From assembly GCA_014773175.1 (NCBI GenBank), contig VXCM01000944.1:62001-126000 (forward strand): DNA of 64,000 nt. Direction: 5' to 3'. A program made the position numbers and the translations under genes. The first letter of the stretch is position 1. The number at the start of each line of letters is the position of its first letter. The DNA is from Lucifuga dentata (taxonomy: Eukaryota > Chordata > Actinopteri > Ophidiiformes > Bythitidae). Below the pieces are notes generated by a model that was not told the origin of the DNA, made no database searches, and was given only the letters and a program-made list of their open reading frames with translations. This document shows, in pieces, positions 12,601 to 23,500 of the stretch.

Positions 12601-13569
12601 TTAAAGGAATATACCGGTGATCGTGTATGTTTGAGCCAATATTTACAATTCACACACACACGCTACTTTACTGACAATCGTTTTCTAAAACATCCTACTG
12701 GAGAAGTACATTTTAGATTTCTTTTTCCTGCCTTCCAGACTGCCGCTTATTTCAATTCATTCTACATTATTAAAATCAACTTGTAGAGACTTGAAACATG
12801 CCTGAGATACATAATCCATCACAGCAAACACAACGTCTATTAGATTTTTGTAGAAGTAACTTTATTTAACCAAATCTAACACTTCATTGTGCTGTACTGA
12901 AGACAACGTATGCCTCCGTCAGGGGATACAGTCCTAAGAGAAGATGGCTTTTATTGAGGAGTTAAAATGGCCAAGCCTTCTATAATCATGCATAAGTGTT
13001 AGAAGGCAGAATATTGAATTTTAAGGTGGGCATATCATTTAAACCAGTCATCCTCAAAGTCCGGACTCTGGTCCGAATCCGGACCGAACGACAACTATGT
13101 CTGGACTCTGAGCAAATTATACTTTTCATATGTATTATTTGAATTATCTGTAAGACATCGCTACAACACGAGTCAAAATTCTCTGCTTCCTCCGCTTCAA
13201 GCAGTGGAGAAAGCGAAACCAAATGTCTGACTGCTCCACTGTCTGTGTGAGAATGTCTCTACTTTGGTATGGTCCAATCATATTCAGCGTCCTGCCATCT
13301 CCATGGCAACGATGGCCTGGGCTCATTGAGAGTTGACAGCGCAGCTACTTTTGTTACCTTCTTTCTTCTTTCTATGTTCTTTGAGGACCTTTAACATTTG
13401 TATTTGAGTACCCCTGATCTAAACATTTAATTATGAAACATTAGGGAATTTGGAAAAAATTACAGGAAAACTAAGTCATGTTTTTAAAATTGTTGTCACA
13501 AAACATAACATGTATGCGGGTTGTATGTACTGGTTTCAAACCTGCACGATCGCTGGTATGCTTCTTTAA
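12601..13569. mobile_element. TTAA-flanked MITE, interrupted by a hAT-type MITE
   Basis: TTAA at 12601-12604 precedes AGGAATATACCGGTGAT. The right end reads GCTGGTATGCTTCT followed by TTAA at 13566-13569. The interior has the family blocks CAGACTGCC, ACTTGAAACATGCCTGAGAT and TTTTAAGGTGGGCATATCA. A 372-bp foreign segment at 13045-13416 splits it. Confidence 0.75.
13045..13416. mobile_element. hAT-type MITE nested in the TTAA MITE
   Basis: It begins CAGTCATCCTCAAAGTCCGG and ends TTTGAGTACCCCTG, so both termini read CAG-x-CTCAAA on their own strands, the usual end of hAT elements. The flanking 8-mers are ATTTAAAC (13037-13044) and ATCTAAAC (13417-13424), a 7/8 match and the 8-bp duplication expected of hAT. 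It is non-coding. Confidence 0.65.
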
Positions 13570-14610
13570 GAGTAGACAGTCAAAACGGCGAGACCACAGA
13601 GTTAGGTTGGTTTATAACCATAAATGTTGCTATGATGATTGCTAAAGTGCAGGGAAATATAGGAGGATTTCAAATAATGAGACACTTTTTTTTTTTAGCT
13701 CATCAGGCCACCGAGGAGAGATTAGCAGGTAAAGATAACCCATTTCCTGTGAGAAGTTGTCCTGTCACATGGAGTGTCTTCAAGTGATTAAGGAGGTATA
13801 ATTAAAGTCTGAATACTCCCCGTGAGTGCTGTAGGTCAGCACAGATCATGACAATATTAACAGCTGCTAAGAGAGAGATCGAGAACATTACACAACACTG
13901 TCTGGGCTGGTATCGTATTAGAGCATTCTTTGGCTCAAGAGTGCTGGTTTCCTAAAAAAAAAAAAAAAAAAANAAAAAAAAAAAAAAAAAAGTATAACCT
14001 ACTTCATCCAAATCTCAGAGGGACGGACAGTAGACTGAAATTCTTATATGTTCATACACTGTAAAAATATTCAGTGTATGTGTCATTGAAATGCTGTTTC
14101 TGTTTTGAGCGTGTACATATGCGATGCAGCCAATATGTAAATTTAGACGCTAGACGCTGCAGGTGAAAGTGGCCCTTCTCTACTTTCCCTTTAATATGAC
14201 TCAGCGAAAACAAAGTCACACTGAGTCACATTTTCAGTTCCAATTATTCATCCTGACTTCCTGTAGGTCTGTATCATACAGTATTTATATTAGCCTCTCA
14301 TAACACTGTCACAAAATATACTAATATTTATCTGGTCAATGTGCAGCAACAGAGTGCTACGTTCATGTCAACAAAATTTTAAATTAGTATATGAGCTGTT
14401 CACAGTTTTGTAGGTTTTTATATGTCTTATGTTTAATATATGAGTTTTTTTGTAGTTTTGTTGGTTGTTTTTTCTTATCAAATAGGTTTTTCTATTTTTA
14501 GTTACCTTTGTTTTTATACTTTATGTTCTTGTAACCAGTCCTTGTATTTAAATACTTGCATGTAAAGGATTCTAATTCTGATATTCTGTCTGATGTCCAT
14601 ATTTTTGCAT
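13570..14610. other. Intergenic, no gene seen
   Basis: No supported exon. A poly-A run with an N at 13973 occupies about 13954-13991. The remainder is unremarkable AT-rich sequence. Confidence 0.45.
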
Positions 14611-15389
14611 TTAAAGGACCATATCACCCATTTTGCATATTTGAGCCGAATATATTCAATTTTCATACATGTAACATTACTGACAATCATTTCCCAAAGC
14701 ATTCCACTGCAACAGTCAGAAAATTTTTTTCTTCCTACCTTCCAGACTGCCATTGGTTTCAGTTCATTCTGGTACGCTACTAAAATCAACTCGTTGATAC
14801 TTGAAACATTCTTGGGATAGGTAATCCATCATTGCGAACAAGATGTATATTCAGGTTTTNATACTTGAAACATTCTTGGGATAGGTAATCCATCATTGCG
14901 AACAAGATGTATATTCAGGTTTTTTTTCAAAGTTTCGTAATTTTAGCGTTTAAGCGCAATAAAAAGCGCTGAGTGAATGTATGTCTCCACCAGGGAATAT
15001 AGTCCCAAAAGAAGACCTGCATTTATCAAAAAATTTAAATGACCATGACTTCATAAGGCTGCGTAACTATTAGCAGACAAAACATCAATTTTTAAGGTGG
15101 GTGTATTATTTGAATATTTGATTTTGAAAGACTAAGAGATTTTGCAAAATATCAGGAAAACAAATACAGTTTTATCCTTTGGGAAATGATTGTCAGTAAC
15201 CTTACATATTTGAAAATTGAATATATTAGGCTCAAACATGCAANGAAATGATTGTCAGTAACCTTACATATTTGAAAATTGAATATATTAGGCTCAAACA
15301 TGCAAAATGGGTGGTGTGCTTTAAAGTCTAATAGAGCAGTTTATTATAGACCAATACAAAAAATAAAAAAAACTGGTATGGTCCTTTAA
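14611..15389. mobile_element. TTAA-flanked MITE copy with assembly duplications
   Basis: TTAA at 14611-14614 is followed by AGGACCATATCACCC. The right end ACTGGTATGGTCCT abuts TTAA at 15386-15389. Two single-N joins inside (14860 and 15244) are each flanked by exact copies (14797-14859 with 14861-14923, and 15183-15243 with 15245-15305). The real element is therefore probably about 125 bp shorter, near 650 bp. An extra segment of about 55 bp with a poly-A stretch lies just inside the right end. Confidence 0.75.
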
Positions 15390-17350
15390 TCTGGGAATTA
15401 AAACTCCACTATTTTCTTCTCATAAATTGTATTTCCACCAGAAATGAAATGATGAAAGCAAAGTGGATCCATTTTCTAATTTGGTCTCACACAAAAAAAA
15501 AAGTCTGAAAAAACATACACTGGTAAAAATATAAACTGTCATACCTTTTCTGTTCTGTGGATGGATGTGACTTTGGGTAAACAGTCTTGAGTCGGGTTGT
15601 TTTTGTATTGTTGTAAATTGGCACTTCTCTGGCACAAATCTGTGAGGAAATAAAGAGAATTCTCTTTCACTAAATGGACAGAACCAAACCAGCATGGTTA
15701 CTGTCACACAACCAACTATGCCAACTCGCAGATATTTTTTATGTGACCGTGTCATTCACCAATGGATGGGATGGACCTTGGACAGACTCCCATAAATTGT
15801 GAATGAACCTGAATGGAACTTTTAGTTTGTCATTTCTTTCACCAGGCACCCGTCACACTGCTGAAATAAAGCTTCACTGCAAATCTACAGTGTGGGGAAA
15901 ACAATGCTGACAAGTGACATAACGGGAAATATTTCACCAGAGTGAAACTATTATCCCTTGGAGAGAACTGACTGAAAAAAATATACAGAATGTGAAGGTT
16001 TAACTCTCAGCAAAACGACAAACTGTGCCACCATGGCAACACTCTGCTACTACAATGAAAATAAAATGTGAAACAATTCGCTTGAAAATATAATCCTCTT
16101 TTCAAGTCCCAATATTGGACCTATTTCTCTTTCTCGATGTCATTATCAAAATGAAATCTTTCGAAACATGTCTGCAATGGTTTACTACTGCAGGTTTGCC
16201 ACTTCTATGTTCTGTGTAAATTACATGGCAGAGAATGAAATTACATAACACTGTCTACGGGTCATAAGCTCAGCTCTTGGGAAATACTGGCACAACGTAG
16301 ATAATATCAGTCTCTGATACACAAGGCAGATCATGGTTGGTTTAACGGCCCATCCCAGAGCCCAAACTGGTGTCTACAAATTACTTATTGTGTCTGATCA
16401 GTAGTCAAAACCACTAAAGTCGTTCTTGAATGTGTATGAAACTGAGAAAAGCAGCAAATTCTCACCATTCCACAAGCTGTAACCAGTAAATTTCTGGTAT
16501 TTTCCCTTGAACAATGAATTAGCAACATGATCAAAATAGCCACTGAATAATATTCTGATGACTGACGATTACTCATTTCAACACAAGCATGTTTCCTGAA
16601 TTAGCTTCCTTAGCTGTTATGCCAGCTTGTGACAGCAGATGAAGCTGAATCTTGAAGTTCTTTGGAGCGTAACACTGCTGTTTGATTGCACTTTGCCTCA
16701 GCGTTGGTTCGCCAGAAATTGATGGGAATGTACTTTCTGTATACTAAGTTTCTCATTAGTTTCACTTGTCATTATCACTATATGATGGTGCTAGCTGCAG
16801 CTGGTAGGTGATTTCTCTGTAAAAGAAAAAAATTACATAATTCATACTGCTATCTAGTGCGATAAAATTGCTGTTACATAAGACTAAACTATTTTTTTAT
16901 TCCTAAGACTTTGTTTAAAAGTGCACACCACAGAGGCACATTATGTCAGTGCTTGAAATATCTGCAGCGCTCCCAGCAAGCTACTGGAGAGATTCAAACT
17001 GAATGCAAAGTAGATGCTAGTAAAGTAGTTAGTGTGAATCTAGTGGAAAAGTTTTTTTTGTTTTTTGTTAAAAGCCAAAAGTCTGAGGAGAGGCAAGATC
17101 ATGTTAATTCATTGCATGTCAAGACCCTGTTGTACTTTGCAGGACAACTGCAGGGTGCAGGGGCATGAAGAGCAAGTCCTGACACATATCATTCAAGATA
17201 TCAGGAATGGATTCAGTTGGCAGGCAGACTGCAAGTCATTACTACTAAATGTCACCACCACCACCTCAAAGAACAACAGAACACTAGAACTGTACAGTTG
17301 CTAAAGGAAATGTAACATGTGCTTGCCCCTTGCTGGGACTTCCTGCACTG

Positions 17351-17400
<50 letters not shown>

Positions 17401-17599
17401 ATGCGTGCACATCCATGTACGTGTCTGCTACCTCCCACAGTTTATAAGATTCAGACACTTAAAATGTGTGTCTCCTCACTTTATGTTGCACAGCTCATTG
17501 AAGTGATGTATTTTTTTAAGAGCGGGAGAGGGGTGACAACATGTCTGAGTTCCCCATGCACTTTCAAAGGGAAAAATCATGCTGTTTCTTTTCAAAAAT
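15390..17599. other. Intergenic, no gene seen
   Basis: No supported exon on either strand. It contains a (GT)n array at 17352-17397. Open frames in this stretch are short and show no family resemblance. Confidence 0.45.
17352..17397. repeat. (GT)n microsatellite
   Basis: About 23 uninterrupted GT units. Confidence 0.95.
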
Positions 17600-18160
17600 C
17601 AACTGTGGTTGTTAGAGTGCCCCCATCAGGCCAATTGATGACTCATTTCTTGCACACGTCTGCTGCACGTGTCCACCAAGTTTGGTAACAATAGACTAAT
17701 CAGGGGAATGGCTCATTTGTTGAATGAGCCACAAACAATCAAATCTGGCAGCCATTTGTAGCAAAACAATAAGAAATATTAAACATCAAATGTATCTTTT
17801 GTTTGTGTTGGTCCAGAGATTGCATATGCCAAAGTTTGTGTCAACTGAGCTAAAAATGTAGGCACAGGTATGAAAAAACTGTTTTGTAAAAAAATTTAAA
17901 ATGCTGGAAAATTTCTTCAGGTCGAAATGGGCGTGGCCTATATGGATGGACGCATCTCAAACCAAGGAATCTGGGGGGAAAAGAATTCTTAATGTGGGAC
18001 ACATGGTTCAAAAGTTATAAGCCAAAATGTGAAAGTGGTTATTACAGCGCCTCTATCAGGTCATTATGTGTAATTTTATAGAGAGGATGACAGTGTGAAT
18101 CTATCTGCTAAGTTTTGTTGCTGTAGCTCTTATGGTTTTGAACTAAAAATACTTGAAATA
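17600..18160. repeat. Dispersed repeat, copy 2 (unclassified)
   Basis: Related to positions 1-465 through the same ordered blocks (GTGTCAACTGAGC, GGGCGTGGCCTA, GTTATTACAG). It extends further, with CCCCATCAGGCCAATTGATG at its left and a segment ending near TTTTGTTGCTGTAGCTCTTA. No conserved reading frame. Confidence 0.5.
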
Positions 18161-18900
18161 GCTCTCCATTCATTCTCTACAGAAAAAAAAAAAAAAAAAA
18201 ANAAAAAAAAAAAAAAAAAAATCAGCCAGTTTTTCATGATTTTTACAAAAACCACCAGTCGGATCAATAATAAGAAAAATAAGAAATAGAAAAGATATAG
18301 TGGATTCTGTATCACGCCACACATTTTGATGTATGATACACAGGGCTGAGTCCAATCATGCAGGACAAGTTACACGGCAAACTTTCAGGAAGTTTGCAGA
18401 ACAGCATAACAATATGTGTGTTGCCTTTGGCAAGCACACATAATTAAGTGCAATGACATGTCAACACCCTTTCTTCCCTCTGTTGTCTTTTTTTTTAATA
18501 TATATATATATCATTGGTTGTTGGATCATTTACCATCCATGAGATTAGAACCCTCCACCCTTACATAAAACTTGCTGCACTATCAAGGAAGAGATAAAGC
18601 AATAGTATGACTGCCTGGGAGCTTACAGGTACACCAACATAAAGGTGGTACCTGCCAGTCGCAGGCCATGGTACGCAATAAAATACTGCTTACACTGATG
18701 AGGCCAATGTGGGTAATTGTTTTTACCCACTGCAGGCTGGGAAACACTTTAACTGGTCCAATTTCAGTACTACTCACATGGGACTCGTCTTACTTAGGGA
18801 CCTGATGTGATTTAGAAATTACCCCCAACATTGATGTTTTGTGTTTACACATTTGCACTTGAATTTACAGATCAAATCCCAAGAATTGTCACCAGATATG

Positions 18901-18942
<42 letters not shown>

Positions 18943-19929
18943 CATTTTAGGTTTGGTTTTAAACCTCTTTAGGTACTACAATTGAGACACTATTTACAAA
19001 GAGCATGATACATCTCACACACACACACACACACACACATTATTATAATAATTATTATTATTCCATTGCAGCCTCCATAATTTTAGCTGAGAAACACTCC
19101 TTCTGAAAAAAATTATCAGATGACCTGTGTTTCCTGAAATATAGTAGACAATTTGAGGTGGAATTTCTAAAGACAAGGCAGATTTGTGCACAGTTTAGGT
19201 CATAGACAATTTTCGCAATTATCATAAATCACTCATCCACGGGTGATACTAGTCCTGTAGAAATATGGCTTTAGATACTGCAAGATTTCCATTATCCAAT
19301 AGCGATGTATGGGGTCTTGTAATTTTTGGTACAACACAAATCCAAAAGATTAAAACAGACCAACAAGCAAGTACATACTAGTTGCTGGCCACAGTTAAAA
19401 GTTTATGGCAACACTGAAAAAGGGTGCCACCTTCATAAATGCTTATGCCATTATCAGTGTCCTGACATCATTTCTGTTGCTGTGATTTTAGTCTGGGTAT
19501 TGCTGCACCCACAAGCAAGCACACACTCATTAAAATATGTCGAAAAACAGGAACAGTAGAAAAATTGAGCTAAATCTACCATGGGGGCTCAGCTTTTAAC
19601 TTTAACATCATCAACGCTGTCAAACGAGTCCTTTTTATCCAGAGATTTTAAAGACAGATCTGTTTAATGCTGCTTGAGTGAAAAATGTTGTTTGACCGAC
19701 GCAAATGTATTCGGTTTGATGGTGGAACTCTCAGGGGAGCCTTGATATTTTGGATTTTACATCATGTCAGCGTTTGAATTCAATCTGTTACACATGGAGG
19801 AGATACGTGTATTTTAGCTCGACAACTTTTTTTGTCAGAACAATATCTACAGGCTGGTCCGGGGGTTCTTTAATTTGTTTTGCTGGACACAACAATGGTA
19901 CAACATTTTATATGAGCTAGGCATTTATT
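18161..19929. other. Intergenic, no gene seen
   Basis: Holds poly-A runs (18182-18221, with an N at 18202, and 18905-18939), a TA run near 18498-18511 and a (CA)n array near 19016-19040. No supported gene. Confidence 0.45.
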
Positions 19930-20640
19930 TACGAGTCTGCCTGTGACCCGTCTAAAGCTTTGAAGGAAATCTCGAAGCAAGATGCGACTGGCTGAAGCAA
20001 GTGTTTCATCAGCATCTGTGTTTTACAGTCAATGGGAATCACGAGCTCAGGCCAGATGCAGCTAGCCAATCTGAATAAAGATTTTTCAAAGGGTGGGAGG
20101 TCAAAACATTGACTAAAACAGCCTATTTTCACTCAGTGTGCACAGCAGTGTTGTAGCAAGGATGCACAAAAGTTCAATCAGTATGTTTACATGCACACTA
20201 CTCTGATTTCTTATCTGTACTGCGATTATGGAAAGAAATGCAGAGTAAACTGTATACATGGATAGAAATACAGGATTTCATCATTTGCCTAATTACATAA
20301 TCTGCTTACAAGGTGAAGCACCAGGAGACAAAATGCACAATTTACAATCACACAACCCAGGTCTGTTACTCCGTGTACTCCATTGATCAAGTTTATGCTG
20401 ATTCCGAGCTGAGTATAGCGTTTACATGATATTTGAAAAAAACTGTTTAATGCCTTTATCGGACTAGAATCAAATTTTTTATCATGCGTTTAAAATGTAC
20501 TGAGTGTGTTTTCTGTGCATTAAACCATTGAAAAGGTTTCAAAATACACCCCTAAATGAAAAAAAGAACATGGAAATGTGTATAACATCTCCTCCTTAAA
20601 GGCATATGGCCTTCTTATGGTAATGAACACTATGGAAACT
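19930..20640. repeat. Dispersed repeat related to 27090-27560
   Basis: Shares AGCTCAGGCC followed by GATGCAGCTAGCCAAT, CACTCAGTGTGCACAGCAGT and TTTCAAAATACACCCCTAAA blocks with 27090-27560, in the same orientation and order. The internal gap is longer here. It is non-coding and the family is not identified. Confidence 0.5.
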
Positions 20641-20685
20641 TGGACACTGATTTTTAAATTTCTGAAAGCTCAAATGGGACAACAT

Positions 20686-21326
20686 TTAAAGGCCATTTTG
20701 CATGTTTGAGCCTAATATATTCAATTTCATACATGTTACATTACTGACAATCATTTCCCAAAGGATAAAACCGTATTTCAGCTTTCCTGATATTTTGTAA
20801 AATCTCTTAATCTTTCAAAATCAAATATTCAAGCAATACACCCACCTTAAAAATCAATGTTTCTCTGCTAATAGTTATGCAGCCTTATGAAGTCACGGTC
20901 GTTAAAATTTTTCGATAAGTGCAGGTCTTCTTTTGGGACTATATTCTCCACTTACATTCACTCCATGCTTTTTATTGTGCTTAAACATTAAAATTACATA
21001 ACTTCTAAAACAAAAGCTGAATACACATCTTGTTTGAGATGATGGATTACCTATCCCAAGAATGTTTCAAGTATCAACAAGCTGATTTTAATAGCGTACC
21101 AGAATGAACTGAAACCAGTGGTGGTCTGGAAAGTAGGAAAAAAAAATTAATTCACCATTCCAGTAGTATGCTTTGGGAAATGATTGTCAATAACATTACG
21201 TGTATGAAAATTGAATATATTCGGCTCAAACATGCAAAATGGCTGGTATGGTCCTTTAANCATTACGTGTATGAAAATTGAATATATTCGGCTCAAACAT
21301 GCAAAATGGCTGGTATGGTCCTTTAA
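20686..21326. mobile_element. TTAA-flanked MITE, near-complete copy
   Basis: TTAA at 20686-20689 is followed by AGGCCATTTTGCATGTTTGA. The right end GCTGGTATGGTCCT is followed by TTAA at 21323-21326. An N at 21260 is flanked by exact copies (21194-21259 and 21261-21326), so the true length is about 575 bp. Confidence 0.8.
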
Positions 21327-21789
21327 TTTTTCACCTGCATAATGAGGTCAAAGCATTACAAACTGTCTTCAAACAGCCACAGAGTATGTGGTCAAGATAC
21401 CTGCACATGGGTCAGTTTGGACTTGATGCAAGTAAATAGAAATAAGAAACAACAATATCTTGATGTCATCTGGGCAGGATTGTTTATATTTACATTTCAG
21501 ACAAATAGCTTGCTGCTGCATGTTTTAGTTTTGTAAGAACTCTTTGGGTGGAGCAGGCCTGAGCTATTTCTGCTTTAAGTCTTCCATTTTAGGACTTTTG
21601 GTGTCTATATATTTATGCCAAATCAGGGCTAAGACACTGTAGGCCTGCAATGTTAGTTTACTCCATGTATGACAGCAAAAAGGCCTATTGTGTTTGTCTA
21701 ACTTTACTTGTCTCCAAACTCTGTAGGTTTAGTGTAAAACTAAAGTGGATCATTTACGAAGTGTCATGACACAAAGCCACATCTTATGA

Positions 21790-22600
21790 CCAAAACGGCG
21801 CAAAGTGTAGCTTAAACAACCCTAAAACCCTCATTTAAAACACATAAACAACGTGGCGAATCTCTGCTGTCGTAAACAAACGCGTCCATTCACATTTCAC
21901 GGTCAACTTGTTTGTTATTTAACAACTCATGTCAGTTCACTCCTGAGGTGGGACACTTTATGAGAGTGCTAAACTTAAATTTAACGGTTCATTTTTCTCC
22001 GCGTAAGAGGCTCTCTCATGTTTCTCCGGTGACAAGTCGGTCTTCCGCATTGCTCAGCAGCGGAAGGCTCGGCTAAAAACAGAAACAGCAGGACGCCCAG
22101 AGTCACATTTCGCGAAACGCTTCATTTTTCAAACGCAGAACTGAAGCTAAGTTGAGTTAAGCTAGCCATACTTCTGCTAGTTATCCCCGTGGAACCTTAG
22201 CAGCGGCTAAAGCTACCGTGCGAGTCCACGCCCTCATCGTGAACTCGGTCCTGCTACAGTAAAATCATATCCTACCTGTAACAAGGCCGCTCAAAACGCA
22301 ACGCCAGCTGTATTCCTACCTTTAAAAACCAGCGTTTAATCGCGTCCCACGCTCACGGAGATAATGTTAAAGCGTTCCAACAGAGTTCCGTGGGTTTTTT
22401 TTTCTTACCTCGCTTTCTGGGGAAATAACACGGGCTGAAATCCCACCAAAAAAAGTGAAACTTCTTGATCCAAATTCTGGGAGAGTTTGTAGACAGTGAC
22501 GTCACAGCGTGAAATTCCAGCCGTGTGAGTGAGTTCAGAAGTTTGCCCATGTAAGGCAGCGGGCCAGCGGGACACCAGCCCACAGGCCCGCACTACAGAA
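21790..22600 (-). promoter_or_regulatory. CpG-rich promoter-like region, leftward gene (possibly lpp)
   Basis: CpG dinucleotides are dense here against CpG-poor surroundings. A palindromic CRE, TGACGTCA, lies at 22497-22504. On the minus strand three splice donors of good consensus occur within 135 bp: GAG|GTAAGA after 22409, AAAG|GTAGGA after 22321 and ACAG|GTAGGA after 22276. This is the picture of a promoter with alternative non-coding first exons transcribed leftward. In vertebrates LPP is the neighbour of BCL6, divergently transcribed, with several non-coding 5' exons. The position and direction fit lpp, but no LPP coding exon is in the window, so the assignment is inference. Confidence 0.5.
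22409..22600 (-). other. Candidate non-coding first exon, minus strand
   Basis: On the minus strand the sequence up to CCCCAGAAAGCGAG at 22409 is followed by the donor GTAAGA. The CRE at 22497-22504 could lie just inside or upstream of the transcript start. The short open frames here match no family I know. The 5' limit is not defined by the sequence. Confidence 0.35.
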
Positions 22601-22611
22601 AAAAAAATAAA

Positions 22612-22668
22612 AATATATATAAAATATATATATCTATATATATATATATAGATAGATATAGATATAAC
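22612..22668. repeat. (TA)/(GATA)-type microsatellite
   Basis: TATATA runs with interspersed GATA units. Confidence 0.8.
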
Positions 22669-22721
22669 ACAATGATCATCCCTTTTTTAAAACGCAAAAC
22701 CCCTTAACATACATAAATAAT

Positions 22722-23500
22722 GCTATACAGGCCAGAAGTTTGAAGCCACCCCCAGATTTTTTTTAAAAAATCATCAGTGCACTGTTTTACAATTTATTGC
22801 ACAGGAAATGACAAAAAAATATATATAAAATAAATGTAACATTAGTTTTCAAGAAGAATTTGTCAACAAGAGCACATTATGTAGCCACAATGGCTTAAGA
22901 AATTATTTTTTAATGAAGGCATGCCCAGTCTGTATTAGTGCACTGGTGCTGCAGCTGTGTTCCAACTCCCTTACCCAAACTCCCTTGCTTTTGTGTTTTA
23001 ATGGACCACCCATTTTGCATGTTTGAGCCTAATATATTCAATTTTCATACATGTTACGTTACTGACAATNGGGGGGGGGCGATCTGGAGACTTGGTTGGA
23101 GTTAAAGTAATTATGAAGAAAGAGAATTCCCATTCCATCCTTCAGAGACATGAAACTACCTTCAAAGACATGCAACTCCATCTGGTTTACAAATTATTAG
23201 TCAAAATTTCATTCTTCAACAGGACAACGATCCAAAACATCCATCAAATTTATGCCAAAATTACATCCATTCAAAAAAAAGGTATTTAGAAATATGACTT
23301 GGCCAGAAGGGTTACTTTGATGAAACCAAAAAGTCTGAGCCTGAAATTACTTCAAAGTGCTTTTATGTTGATAAATTCTTCTTGAAAACTAATTAGTTAC
23401 ATTTATTTTATGTATTTTTGTCATTTCCTGTGCAATAAATTGTAAAACAGTGCATTAATGACTTAAAAAAAACAAAAACATCTGGGCTGTAGTGTATAAA
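22722..23500 (+). mobile_element. Tc1-like transposon, internally deleted
   Basis: Long terminal inverted repeats of about 140 bp. Left (about 22726-22862) and right (about 23362-23500) share ACTGTTTTACAATTTATTGC, ACAGGAAATGACAAAAA and TTTTCAAGAAGAATTT in inverted order. TA dinucleotides flank the ends. Between them a plus-strand frame at about 23215-23255 reads QQDNDPKHPS, the block around the second catalytic Asp of Tc1 transposases. Preceding frames are shifted and most of the transposase is missing. A truncated piece of the TTAA MITE (about 22996-23069) sits inside and ends at an N (23070), so some sequence may be missing in the assembly. Confidence 0.7.

Noticed and set aside
17317..17688. 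123-codon open frame on the plus strand
   Set aside because: A Cys-Val run from (GT)n creates the length; the rest overlaps a dispersed repeat.
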